A stretch of 64,000 bases of DNA from Elusimicrobiota bacterium (GTDB lineage: Bacteria > Elusimicrobiota > Elusimicrobia > FEN-1173), in contig JADKCG010000005.1 of assembly GCA_016714745.1 (NCBI GenBank), positions 62,001-126,000 on the forward strand. The letters are read 5' to 3'. The notes under the pieces were generated by a model that was not told the DNA's origin, did not search any database, and saw only the letters and a program-made list of their open reading frames with translations. This document shows, one piece after another, positions 34,230 through 46,142 of this stretch (position 1 is the first letter of the stretch; every line of letters starts with the position of its first letter). The translations under genes were made by a program, and so were the position numbers.

Positions 34230-35679
34230 TTGAAACACATCAGCCTCCGAACAAAACTTGTCGTTCACTCGTCCCTCCTCGTCCTGGTGGGGGTCGCGGG
34301 CGTTGGCATCTCTCTTTATCTAGCTGAAAAGCATTACCTCGTCCGCCGATTCGATCAAACCCAGGAAGACAACGTCAATTCTCTCGTTCAAATCCGAAGA
34401 GAGTCCGTGGCCGCCCAAAACGATCAACTGCTGTTAAGCTACCTCTCCCTCCTTCGGCGATCCCGAGCGTTAAGTTATGCCATGATTCAAGATACCAGCG
34501 GCCGGGTTTTGGCCCACACGAACCCTGCCTTTGTGGACCAACGATTGACGGACCCCCTGAGCTTGAGGGCCGCTGAATCAACGGGGCTCCTCCGGCAACA
34601 AGGGAGACTCAACGATGATGTGGTGGATTTAGCTCTGCCCATCGTTCAAGGGGCCAAACGGCTCGGGGTCGCCCGGGTTGGTTACTCCCGAACCTCCATG
34701 GCCCAATTGGTGGATCAATCGTTGGCGGCCGCCCGCCACCGCATTCTTCTAGCCGCCCTGTTGGCCTTGGGGTTTGGGGTTGTTGTCGCGGTGGGGCTCT
34801 CCCTTCTCTTCACGCGCCCCATTGCACTTTTGCGTGACGGTGCACGAAAAATTGGGGAAGGCAATTTAGATTTCCGCATTCGCATCACTACCCGTGACGA
34901 ATTGGGAGAGTTGGCCCAGGAATTCAACGTCATGGCCGCCAAACTTCAGGAATTGGACCAATTGAAACAAGACTTCGTTTCAAACGTTACGCATGAACTG
35001 CGGTCCCCCCTCACGTCGTTGCGCGGCTATGTGGAACTGCTCCTGCGCGAGGGGGCCGGCCCCATTAACGACGAACAACGGGAATTTCTCATCGTCATTA
35101 AAAACAATTCCCTCCGCTTGGCCCGATTCATTGACAACCTTCTGGACGTGTCCAAAATTGAGGCCGGCAAACTAGAACTCCACCCTGAACGCATCCGTCT
35201 TCAAGACCTGGCGCTGGAGATGACAGTCGTCTTCCGGCCCATCGCACAGGAAAAACAGGTAGACTTCCAATCGGAGATTCCCTTCTCCCTTCGTCCGATT
35301 CAAGCCGATGCGGACAAACTGCTCGAAGTGCTCACAAACCTTTTAAGCAACGCCTTTAAATTCACGCCCCCCCAAGGACGCGTGACGCTTTCGGCAAAGG
35401 AAGAGGAAGGAAACGTTCACATTCAAGTGAAAGATACGGGAGTCGGCATTCCCGCCTGATTCGCTGGGAATTATTTTCAATAAATTCGAACAAGTGAAAC
35501 CCACCCAGGGCCTGGCGCGGAAAACGAAAGGCTCGGGTCTGGGGCTCACGATCGTCAAGGGAATCGTGGAAGCCCACGGCGGTCGCGTTTGGATTGAGAG
35601 CCAATTGAACGTCGGCACAACAGCCCACGTCCTTCTTCCCCAACCGGGCCGACCAGAAATGGAACCGGAACTCGCGTAA
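34230..35679 (+). CDS. Membrane sensor histidine kinase, with one frameshift
   Basis: Two-component sensor. N-terminal helix (LVVHSSLLVLVGVAGVGISL), an extracytoplasmic sensor region of about 150 residues, a second helix (ILLAALLALGFGVVVAVGLS), HAMP domain (FTRPIALLRDGARKIGEGN), phospho-acceptor helix DFVSNVTHELRSPLTSLRGY and ATPase domain with N box NLLSNAFKF and G1 box DTGVGIPA. The frame breaks at 35456 (extra T); the corrected reading DSLGIIFNKFEQV gives the F box, and G2 GSGLGLTIVKGIVEAHGG follows. About 480 residues. The TTG at 34194 is the -35 box, so I start at 34230, with little certainty as no ribosome site is visible. The partner regulator follows 61 bases later. Confidence 0.92.
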
Positions 35680-35740
35680 GAGATTTGCACATCGACACAC
35701 ATTTATTTATCATGATTTCGCGATTCAGGAGGGCCTTGGA

Positions 35741-36421
35741 ATGATGAAAAAAAGAATCATGGTCGTGGATGACGATAAAGACATCCGCCGACTGGTGGAA
35801 AGCATTTTGGTTAAGGATGGTTTTTTGACGATCGGCGCCGAAAGCGGAGCAGACGCGCTGAAAAAGGTGGGGAGCTCCAAACCCGACCTCATCATCCTGG
35901 ATTTACAGTTGCCGGACAAAGACGGCTTTGAAGTCTGTAAAATTCTTCGCGCGGACCCCGCCACCCGGTACATTCCCGTGGTATTCCTCACCGTTCAAAA
36001 CCTCGACTCCTACAAAATCGCGGGACTCGAGATCGGCGCCGACGACTACATCACGAAACCTTTCAACCAGACGGAATTGGTGGCGCGGATCAAGGCGGTT
36101 CTCCGCCGCACCGAATGGCGGGACGCCAAAGAGCCTCCGATGAAAGAGGGTCCGCTGAGCGTCGACATGGAAAAACACACGGTGGTGATGGATGGAAAAC
36201 CGCTGACCCTGGCCCCTAAGGAGTTCGACCTTCTTCTCGCTTTGATGCGCAATCAAGGCAAGGTCATGACGCGGGCGGAACTTTCCGAAATCGTGTGGGG
36301 CCAAGAATATTATAACAACACCCGCACCGTTGACGTCCACGTGGGCCGCCTCCGCCGAAAATTGGGGAAAAACGGCGACCGCGTCCGAACCGTCGAAAGG
36401 ATCGGCTACCGGTTCGAATAA
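35741..36421 (+). CDS. OmpR/PhoB-family response regulator
   Basis: DNA-binding output of the preceding kinase. Receiver domain (residues 1-120): acidic pocket DDDKD, phospho-aspartate in LIILDLQLPDKDG, threonine in VVFLTVQ and lysine in YITKPFN. Winged-helix domain (about 135-226): LTLAPKEFDLLLALMRNQGK, recognition helix TRTVDVHVGRLRRKLG and RTVERIGYRFE. 226 residues. ATG 35741 has AGGAGGG upstream. Regulators of this class bind 11-base direct repeats; a candidate lies before the giant Lon gene (37012-37044). Confidence 0.94.
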   Translation: MMKKRIMVVDDDKDIRRLVESILVKDGFLTIGAESGADALKKVGSSKPDLIILDLQLPDKDGFEVCKILRADPATRYIPVVFLTVQNLDSYKIAGLEIGADDYITKPFNQTELVARIKAVLRRTEWRDAKEPPMKEGPLSVDMEKHTVVMDGKPLTLAPKEFDLLLALMRNQGKVMTRAELSEIVWGQEYYNNTRTVDVHVGRLRRKLGKNGDRVRTVERIGYRFE

Positions 36422-36553
36422 CCGCTGATCCACACCCATTATTTTTTGTTTCGAAAATAACCCATCTTTTCCGTCTCGCATCAGCGGCCCTGCCGCCCCC
36501 GATGCTGTGGGCTCTGCGAACGACCTCCCAAGGGCAGAGGGAAGGGAAACCGT

Positions 36554-36925
36554 TCATCCGGGCCGTTCAATGAGGCTTTTTAAGTTTTTGGCGAAATCCG
36601 CGTAGCGGACCGGTTTAATTAGTTTCCGTTGCACGTGGGACGAATTAATTTTTCCTTCATCGATCATGCCAGAGACAACCATGACCGGCGTTCCATCCGT
36701 GGCAGGGTGGCCCCGCAGTTGCCGCAACACTTCATAACCGTTCACATACGGCATCTCAATGTCCAGCGTAATCAGATGGGGCCGAAAATCGATGGCGGCG
36801 CGCAGAGCCTCCCTGCCGTCCGTCACACAGCGAACCTCAAACCCCAGCGCTTCGCAAAAATCCCCCAACAAATCCGCCATTCCGATATCGTCGTCAATGA
36901 CCAGAATCCGTTTCTCGTAAGGCAT
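36554..36925 (-). CDS. Stand-alone receiver-domain response regulator
   Basis: Single CheY-like domain, about 123 residues: ILVIDDDIGMADLLGD, phospho-site LITLDIEMPYVNGYEVL, VMVVSGMIDEG and the lysine in RKLIKPVRYADF. No output domain. The ATG at 36925 has a strong GGAGGG site; the in-frame extension to 36952 is rejected. It is transcribed away from the giant Lon gene, sharing the 147-base intergenic region with its inverted repeat. It may be a phosphate sink or partner for the neighbouring kinase. Confidence 0.9.
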   Translation of the reverse strand: MPYEKRILVIDDDIGMADLLGDFCEALGFEVRCVTDGREALRAAIDFRPHLITLDIEMPYVNGYEVLRQLRGHPATDGTPVMVVSGMIDEGKINSSHVQRKLIKPVRYADFAKNLKSLIERPG

Positions 36926-36983
36926 GGTCCCTCCTTCCCGTCCTTTCGCCACGCCCCAGTCTACCCCCGCTCCGATTTCCCCG

Positions 36984-37044
36984 CCTTAAGAAGTTGTAAC
37001 AATCCGATTTTACAACTTCGTTACAACCTCTTAAGGAGATCTTA
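36984..37044. promoter_or_regulatory. Large inverted repeat and 11-base-spaced repeats before the giant Lon gene
   Basis: Arms CCTTAAGAAGTTGTAAC (36984-37000) and GTTACAACCTCTTAAGG (37020-37036) match at 16 of 17 positions around a 19-base loop. Overlapping them, TTACAAC recurs 11 bases apart (about 37010 and 37021), the spacing used by PhoB/OmpR-type regulators, and CTTAAG-GAGAT-CTTAAG forms a further small palindrome. It lies between the divergent receiver gene and the giant gene. Confidence 0.5.
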
Positions 37045-37072
37045 AGATTGTTTTCGTAAGATTTGCCCCAAC

Positions 37073-40000
37073 ATGCTCTCACTTGAGAACACCATAACAA
37101 GGATATGCCGGCCGGTCGTTGGGATAATGCTCTCTTCGGCATTGTTCTTGACCGGCCCACTGGCCCCAACGCCTGGCCAAAACAGAGCAAAAAAAAGCCA
37201 ATTTTTGGGCTAGCCGAAGATCCGCCACCCAGCTCCAACCCCGCCCGGCCATTGAGCTGGCCAACACATTACAAACAACACCGGCTCTTCCACATCAATC
37301 GCCCGCAGATCCCCCAAAAAATTGGTTCAAAGTAAACAGCTATACCCCTGTATTTGGCCCCAAAGCTTGGAACCGGGGCAACGTCCTCGTCCCTTTCGTT
37401 ACCATTATTCAAGACGCCCATGACAATTATAATGCCCAACTCGCCCTCCGCCGAACATTAGCCGAACTGGCCGAAAAAGACCGCCCCCTTCTCGTCTGTG
37501 TCGAAGGCGCGTGGGGACCACTGTCAACGGACATTTTCAACATGATTAAGGATGAAAAGGAAAGGACAAATATTGCCGGGGAATTTTTGAGAAAAAACAT
37601 CATTACAGGGGAAGAATATCTCTCCATCACGTCCCCGGGATTGGTGGAGTTGGTGGGTATTGAGAACCAAGAGTTACACAAAAAAAACACGGCCGCTCGC
37701 GAACTGGTTGAAACATGGAGGGGTCCCACTCTGAAACGTATCCAGGTTCTTCAACTGAACATGACCCGAGTCAAAAGTGCTCTTTTTCCATCCCAGTGGC
37801 TACAATGGGATCACATCACAAAGGAATTTCAGGACGGACAGATAACAGCTCATGAATTTTCGAAACGATTACAAATCTTCGCACCAGAACAATGGCGGAC
37901 CGAAACGTTCCCAAACCTAGAGAGGCTTTCGCTCTTGGAATCTCCAGGAAAGAGTTCTCCCCAAATCCAAGAAAAATTGAGTCGATTTTTCTCAACTCTT
38001 TCAAAAAACGATTTGACCGCAATGGCAAATCCCACAGCGGACCGGAATCAACTGTTAGAGAGCATTGCCAATAATTTAAAGTCCAACCCAAGCGCAGATA
38101 GTCCTGACGTAAAAAACAAGATTGACCAATTTCTGGCGTATCAGCGGCTAGACGTTGAAGCCTTAGGCCGGGAGCTGGAGAGGGCCCCCAAATTAATAGC
38201 CAGAAGATTGATTGCGGGACGTCCGGCAGGGGAAAAAGCTCTTTTGAGTCGCGTCCTCATGCTGGACGAATGGCTCACCTTGGCCAATCGACTGCTTTCT
38301 TTAAATATGACGCCGGAAGATTGGGAGGATTTTAATCGACTATCTAATACAAAAAAAACAATCGACGCCTTCCAAGAAATAGATGAGTTAGCCCGGGCAA
38401 ATAAAATTAAGACCTACCCTCTTCCGCCTGCTCATCCCAGAGACGAAGATATGTCCTGGAATGCAGCCAAAGCGTTTTATCGATTGGCCAAAACCAGAGA
38501 CGTCGACATGACCATCAACACCCTGAAAGAGGCAACAAAACGACAAAAGACGACTGTCATTTTAATTGCCGGAGGGTTTCATTCCCCTGGGATAACACGC
38601 CTCCTTCGAGGACATCAAACATACAACACGTCCATCCAACCAAACTTCAGCGTGGATCTGCCCGATAACCCTAAAATTTCTCTTCGGAGAATGAGTCGAT
38701 TTCAAGCCCCTCAGACAGAATTAAAAATAATGCTGGAAAGATATACCCAACCGAACGAATCGACCCCCTTTCAAAAATGGAAATTCCATTTTCCTTCAAA
38801 TTTGGCTGTCATGGCCATCCGAGGAGTCATCTGGTTCTTTCTGGCCGCCGCGGTCGAGGCGGCCGGCTTCGAAACCATTGTCACACATCTACCGTATGTG
38901 GCGCTCATGACAACCGTTCTGGCTGACCCCATTCTTCAACGAATGCTTAACCCCACCCCCGGAACGCCTGCCCCATCCAAAAGATTGCGCGACAATGAAA
39001 AGGCATTTTTCGATTTATTTCATAACCTGGTCACCTCTTTGGAAAACAACCAGCCGACGGAAGCCGTCGCGCTCATGAATGATGTTCTATCTTACAGCGA
39101 AGAGAGGGCTTACCTGTTATTTCATATGTTGGGCTCGACAACTGAACTCAAAGAAAAAAAATTGCAAAGCCGTCTCATTTCAGCGATGCCACACAGCTCC
39201 CAAAGGATTCTATTTAACGGCATAAGCGAGGTTTCGTATCAGACATATCTGGACCATCTTCGGCTTATCTGTAAGTTTATGGACAACTTAGGAGAACTTG
39301 AATTATTCGCGAAACAAGAAATTAACCTAAAAGAAAAAAATGCCATAAACCAAGCGATTCCACTTCTCCAACAACACATAAAGAGTATTCGTGACATCAG
39401 AGAAATATTGTCCGGCCAAGAAGAATTCCTTCGACCCTTTGCAAAAGGCAAACCGGACCTTCCCTCCCTAAAGGCGGGAAATACTCCAGGCGCTATGGAT
39501 TCATTTCTTTTTCGAAAAGCGGTCCCTGTTTATAACGCACGGATTGAGGCCATCGAAAATCTAAATAAAGTTTTGGAAGAATTGGTGAAATTTGAAAGAT
39601 ATCTTCAGGAATTCAAAATTCCACCGTTCTACACGATTAACCCCATTCACATGATGCTTCCGAAACAACTTTCTTATTCACCCATTGCCCCCTTTTTAAA
39701 AGAACTCGAAAGGAGGAATGGCCCAAAGGAAAGATTTAAAAATGAGCTTTTTGACCTTACAAATCCACGTTCAAGCTATCAAGGAGATAATGAAGATTGG
39801 GTGAAAACAATTTCACTGACCGAAAGGCTTGCGATTGTTAGAGATTTTAGCCCCCAGCTCATCCCGCGGGGACGCGACACTAAATTCACCGAGACAAGAA
39901 CCCGAAAAATCGAGAGTTTCGCTCAACGCATGGGGCATGGGATCGAGGATTTATCCATGTCCGCCCAATCTTACCTTGAGTCACCAGAAGGGGCGTCTTG

Positions 40001-43000
40001 GAAACCCGAGGATTCCTCCTTCCTCGAAATGGTGAATGAAGTGGCAGACATGACTCTTCCAACGCAGGGCGACCCCCGAGCCGCCGTGGTGGTTCCCTCA
40101 GCATCAAATATAAGGGCCTTTGCGGAAGATTTTGCTCGAACGCTCAGGTCTCAGCGTCCCATCAAAGTTGTTTTTGTTGACATGGGTGCTCTCCTCATGT
40201 CCGCGAATAGACAGGAATCTCTCAAGTCAGCCATTGAAGGGATTATCAGCGAATCGAAAGAGCGGGGAGACGTCCTCCTTATGGTTGACTTGGATGGGTT
40301 TCAAGGAGAAAACAGGGATCCCTTGATTCATTTAATGAATACCTGGCAAAAAGAAAACAGCGATGGAGGGGCCCCCCCCCTCATCACCCTTTGCACCGAA
40401 AGAACATTTAACACTCAACTGCAAGAGGATCGGACCCGCCAGGCGCTCACCAGCAACATTGTGAGAAGTCAAAATCCAAAAGCGTTGGCGCGGAAAGGAC
40501 TCGGACAGCTCCTCGACCCCATCCTTCGTCGGACCCGCTTGAGAATTCCAAACCAAGACGTCCTCGATCGGTTATTGAGTCAGTTGGCGAAAACAGATCC
40601 CTTCGACATCGCCGATCGGGCCGCTCGTTTAATAAGCGAGCTCGGGGAAAGAATTCATGGTTTAAAAATTCGTAGTCATAAAGGACAAAGCGAAATAACA
40701 GAAACCGAAATAATTTCAGCTCTTGAAAGCGGCACCCCAGATCGCCTTCCACTCTCATTAAGAGTGGCGGCACGTGAACCTTCCATGCCAGAGGACAGCA
40801 GAAATAGCGCCATTGCAAAATTGGCCGAGCTCCAGGATTTACTCAATAGAGATCCCCACAATGAGAGCATTGCTCGATTGAAAAGATATCTTGAAAAACT
40901 CATCAGTGTCCCCTGGAATGAAAGGGCGCCCTCCGTCATCCCGTCCCACCTCTCGTCCGAAGAAATAGATGTTCATGTCCGAAAACTTTTTGAGGATTTG
41001 CGGGGAAATATTCAAAAAACGCACCACGGCCTTAGCGAAAACGTCGAATTGGCCGTCAAGGACATTTTGATAAAAATCGTTCAAAGCGATCTCATTAGAG
41101 CCAAAGGAGGAAAACCTGTTCGCATCAAAGATATCCCAACCTTTGTGGGTCCCCCTGGCGTTGGGAAAACAACTTTATTGCAGAAATTGGGGGATTTGAC
41201 TGGCCGACCGGTATACCTCATATCCATGAATCTCATTCCAGATGCAACATCTTTTCGCGGAACGTCCCCCACCTATTTAAATTCCAAAGAAGGGCGATTG
41301 GCCGCGACACTTATTTCAGGGGACCCCACCAACGTCCGGAACCCCATTATTATTTGCGATGAAGTAGACAAATCCGCTCCCGAAGTTCAATCGATTCTAT
41401 TGGAGCTTATTGGGACCGACACTTTTCAAGACAATTATGTCCTTGATGTTCCCATTGACGAATGCACCTTCGTTTTCACTGCGAACAAATTGGAGCCGAT
41501 TACTAGCCCCCTTCTAGATCGTATGGATGTTATTGCGATGCCTGGTTATACCCTTGCAGAAAAAACGGAAAATGCGATGAACCATACTCTTCCAGAAGCC
41601 TTAAGAAACCTTCACCTCCACAAACTAATCCGCCTGAAAAATCCGGCAGAAATCATGGGTTTTATCGCCAAACATTACGCGCGTGAAGAAGGGATGCGTA
41701 ATTTCATTCGCAAACTTGACCAAGTCCTTGTTAGCGCATTTATTCGCTTTCTCGAAACCGGATCCCCGACTTCTATTAACACGGAATTTGTTCAATCGGT
41801 ATTAGGAGACCCGGTCACATTTCTTCAAATTCCCGATTCGGATCTAGTTGGCGTGGCAACATATCCCAGCCTGACTGGCGATTTGGTCGATGTACATGCC
41901 ACAAATAAAAGCGTGGCCCCGCCCCTCGCCACCCGACCCAAGTTTCAGAAGTTCGTGGATTTGGTGAACCGTGTTATGGAAACCGAAGGACCCAACTGGG
42001 TGAACGTAATTTCTAATCAGTTTAAGCCTTCTTCCAGGGCAACAACCATCGCGGGCCTCCAGCTTGACGTTCCCCGCGTTGTTCCTGAAGATTCTGCCGC
42101 ACAGCTAAGTCTGGCCATTGCGGGCTTATCAAAGGCCACGGGGGTCCCCGTTCGTCGAGAAACCGCTTTTGTTGGGGAGCTTGACCTAAGAGGAGATCTT
42201 AGGGAGGCCAATGAAATTCGTAAACGTGCTTTAACCGCTTATGACGCTGGCGCTCGGGTGATGGTTCTGCCCCACCAGAACAAAGACGACATGCTGTTTC
42301 GAACATTTCCCTCTGTTTTGGCCCTGCGAGGACCTGTTTTGGAACCACCGGAAGCGAACCAAGGCCTTTGGACACTCTATCTGCCAAAATCCTACGATGG
42401 CAACAGCCCAGGAGGAGAGGACCTCACAGTCAATTTCCATATCCACACGGGGACAAAGGAGGAGCTCATCGAGATAGCTGAATCTCAACTTTATACGGAA
42501 GGAGGAGGAGTTCGGTGCCTTTACCTTTTCGCACGAGACGTGGAAGACACATTCCCGTTTGCTTTTGTGCAATCCGACCGGCCCGCCTTTAAGTTAACGT
42601 TCGCTCCTCTCCGTTCTGAACTGAGGGCGGTGGAAGAAGAAGGACAAGAGAATAAGCCGATTCAAATCCCCCTTAATAAGAAGATTACGGATGACTACCA
42701 CATCCCGCCATGGAACATTATTGTCGCAGGCAAGGAGGTCGATATTCGACGAAGGCTTCTTGGAATAAAAAATGATGACGCGGTATTGCTTGCTAAACAA
42801 ATCATCGAGAATACCAACGAACACACCATTGACGAAAATGCGGCACAATTGGAAGCGCTGGCAAGATATTCCCTTGTTCAATCGAGGGGGGGGGCGCTAA
42901 TCGATTTATTCCTTGAGATGGACCCGACGACGTTAACCGAATTGGCGGCCAGGATGACTCCCGAAACCGTCGGGGCGCTCATCCACGACAAAAAGGCCGA

Positions 43001-44409
43001 CCGTTTCTTTAAAGAAATCCCTCGCTGGGAGAAAAGTCTAAAAATTATTGAAACGGCGCTAGGGACAATTACAAGTTCGGGATCCATTGACGACGAAGCA
43101 GTAAAAGAGCTACGAGAATTAACGACACACTACGAACTTTTTCCCCCTTTAATCGATGACCCCTCTAGTATCATTTCCATTTCGCCGCTTCGGGCCATCA
43201 TCGATGCCATTTTGAGTGGCCCCGCAAAGGAAAGGGCGAACAACACAAACCTTCTTAAGTCAGAATTAAGGAAAATTCTTGATTTGGGCAGGAGAGGCGT
43301 TAAGAAGTACCTAAATGCGGGACCTTATTGCGCAGACCCCGTCAGTTTAAATCTAATAACCAACCTTATGGACCAGCGGTATACAGAACAATCAATTTAC
43401 AGGCGACTCATGAGAACAGCCAAAGATGATTCCCCGATTCCAGGAGAGGTATGGAATGCGTATCTCGCCAATGAATCCCTTCAAAAGGAATTAGAGCTTG
43501 AAAATATCAAATTCATTTCCCTTCCCATTGAATCACCAACGGAGGAGCATCTCATGGACGTCGTCTTCAATGCGCCGGCGTCTCGATTCGTTGAATCAAT
43601 GGCTCGAAATGATTTTAAGACCATGACCCTTACGGGTTGCCCTAATACACTAAAAAATCTTTGGGCCTCCTACTTGCTTAAAAGGCTCTGGGAGGAAGGA
43701 CTCCCCAGCCGCATGATAAAGATTGACGTCTTGAAATTACTGACCTCACCCATCTACCTTGATGAACTCATCGAAACAAAATGGGAGCGGATAGGGAAAA
43801 TCGTTGAGACCGCGGGAAAGGCGGGCAACCTCACCGTCTGGATTGATTTGGACGAAATCCCACAGGGCACCCCGCCTTTTTTTGTATCTCGCATCATACA
43901 GCTCCTTTCGCAAGGGTCAAAAAGCGCCCCCATTCTGTTCACGGGTAAAGAATTTACTCACCAGTCATTGGTCGACTCGGCTCCGGCGTATGCGCAAAGT
44001 GTCGTCGAACAATCAGTAAATGCGGGGAATCCCATTGCCCTCTGGAACCTGGAAATCAGTGAAAGGAAACAAAATTTCGGATTAAAGATTGACCCTTCGG
44101 CGCTCGCTCATCTGAGCCAGCTGGTGGAAACAGAAGAAATAGGCCTTACGCTTGCGAGAAAAATACTTGATCGAACTCAAACAACCTCAGGGACGCCATG
44201 CACCGCCGAAACGATAAACATTATTCGGACCGCGATAAAAACTGAAACCGATCAATCTCTCCAGTGGGCCACGTTATGGGACAAATACGAAAGTGTATCG
44301 CCTCAGATGTCCGCTGGGGCAAAAACGGCAGGCCATTGACCTCCTGGGCCAGTTCCGAACAGCTTCCGGAGATGAGGCCGCCACCATTGAAAACAAATTC
44401 GCACCATAA
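37073..44409 (+). CDS. Giant membrane Lon-like protein, segment 1: signal sequence, TraB/ChaN-like domain, pseudo-AAA, inactive Lon
   Basis: First 2,440 codons of what I read as one gene to 46759. Starting at ATG 37073: signal/anchor (CRPVVGIMLSSALFLTGPLA), a frame break in the eight-A run 37189-37196, then an N-terminal domain with IIQDAHDNYNAQ and LIAGGFHSPGITRLL (TraB/ChaN-like by eye). Next a hydrophobic pair (about 38800-38950), a helical stretch, a degenerate AAA domain (about 40080-40400, no Walker A), the Lon linker motif YLEKLISVPWNE, AAA+ with GPPGVGKTTL (about 41147), IIICDEVDK and SPLLDRMDV, and a Lon protease domain where the catalytic serine is alanine (PEDSAAQ) and the lysine is arginine (EIRKR). 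A second degenerate AAA domain follows (about 43610-43980). The uninterrupted frame 37152-44339 ends after an indel in AAAAA (44321-44325); the corrected frame runs to 44409. Confidence 0.8.
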
Positions 44410-46142
44410 TCGAATTCCCGTGGAATAAACGAACCCCCGCCTCCGTGACTCGCCTTCCCTCGAACCCGACAGAGCAAGACCTCTCACTCTTTTATGAGGA
44501 ACTCAAAGAAGGGATCAACAACCTCCGGAAAGCATTGGATGTATCGCACTACGGGATGGACGATGTTAAATCTCGAATTTTGCAATATTACGTTCGAGAT
44601 TCTCTGGCTCGTGCCTATACGGGGAAGGGAATTGGGAAACCCATCCTCCTCGTGTCTTCCCCCGGACAAGGAAAGACCTCGATCGGTTCCGCTATCGCCG
44701 AAGGATTAAAAAGGCCCTTCAAAAAAATTGCTTTGGGCGCCATGAGCCGTATTGAAGAGCTCGTCGGGTTTAGTTCCATGTATAAAGACTCCGATACGGG
44801 AAAAGTCATGAAAGCCATGGGGAGGGGCGTTTTGAACCCGGTGATTCTTCTTGATGAAATCGACAAAATGGAAAAAGGGATCAAAGGAAACCCCATCGAC
44901 GCATTGCTTTCTTACATTGATCCTGCTCAGAACGAGGGGGTGGAAGACGAGTTTAGTCAGTGCAAATACCCGTTCAACGAAATATTGTTTATTGCAACAG
45001 CGAACAGTATTGACAATATCCCCCAACCGGTGCTGGACCGCTTTGAGGTCATTCATCTTCCCCCCTACACGAAAGAGGAAAAGGCGGCCATCATTAAGAA
45101 ACATGCTCTTCCAAACCTATTAAAAGAATGGTCGGTGGGAACTCGGGTGGCTGTCCCAGACCTCAATGAAGTTGTTAACGCCATTTTAGAGAATGTACGT
45201 GAACATGGAGTTCGCCAATCCATCGCACGCCTCTCAAAAACCATTGGCCGAGCCTTGGTTGATTCTTATCTGACAGGCGCGGGGATTACATTAACGGGAA
45301 CAACCACTCGACGACTGCTTCGCACTGCAAAAGCGGAGGGAATAAAAAGCCCCCCGGACGCTGAAGGGAAAATCACTGGTTTGGCTTTTTCAAACGACAC
45401 AAACGAGGGGGTTTTATTGCCAATCCAGGCCGTTCTCCATAAAATGGACGGCACCGATCGATTTAAATTCGAGGGGTTTGGTTTAATGGGCGACACCATG
45501 CGCGCTAGCCTGGGACGCGCAGTAGAAAACGCGCTCAAGCGGGCGCGCGAGATGAACGATCAGAGGGGAGACCTCTCCGGCCAAGTGCTTTCAGTTGTTC
45601 TAGGTCGGCAGGGAATTGAAACGGATGGGGATTCCGCTGGAGCCGCCTTCTATTTTGCCAGCCTTTCAGCTTTAACGGGCATCCCAGTCCGACAAAATGT
45701 GGCAATTACGGGGGCTATTTCTTCGGGTCCCACGGCGATGCGGGTGGGGGCCATTGAAGGTAAAATATCTGCCGCAATAAATGGAGGGAAAACAACTATT
45801 TTTCTTCCCGCCGAAGTTAGAGAAACCGTTGGAAATATCGTTCGATCCAACGGGACATCGTTGGGACTCGTGGAAGATGTAACCGGGGATTCCCCCTCCC
45901 AAGTTCTGCGAATTCCTCACCTTCTTTGGCAGGAGGGGTATGAAAGCGAAGTCGAGGCCAAGACAGCACTTACTCATCAAATTGAATCAGCCGGATTAAA
46001 GCTCAACTTTGAATCCGGTGCGGCAGTTATCAAGGGAAATCCTGATCAAATGAATGAATTTTCTCTAACAACAAACGATTCTTTCGCCCGCCCACACTTG
46101 TGCTTTTTTCACAAATGTCCCAGATTGAAGATCGGGTCTTAA
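44376..46142 (+). CDS. Giant Lon-like protein, segment 2: second AAA+ and active Lon protease domain
   Basis: Continues segment 1 after a missing base at 44395-44397, which restores IRTIIEFPWNKR, the Lon linker motif, directly before the AAA module. If independent it could start at the GTG at 44445. AAA+ features: ALDVSHYGMDDVKSRILQYY, Walker A SSPGQGKTS (about 44656), Walker B VILLDEIDKM, sensor and arginine finger ATANSIDNIPQPVLDRFEVI. The protease domain keeps the Ser-Lys dyad: serine in ETDGDSAGAAF (aligned with E. coli Ser679) and lysine in GAIEGKISAA (aligned with Lys722), with GIPVRQNVAITGAIS between. So this half should be proteolytically competent, unlike the first. The C-terminus of the frame is shifted; the next segment probably continues it. 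Confidence 0.85.

Noticed and set aside
44445..46142. Independent stand-alone Lon gene starting at the GTG at 44445
   Set aside because: The Lon linker motif lies upstream of this GTG in the same open frame (from 44376), and no ribosome site precedes it; continuation of the giant gene explains the data better, though separate translation is not excluded.
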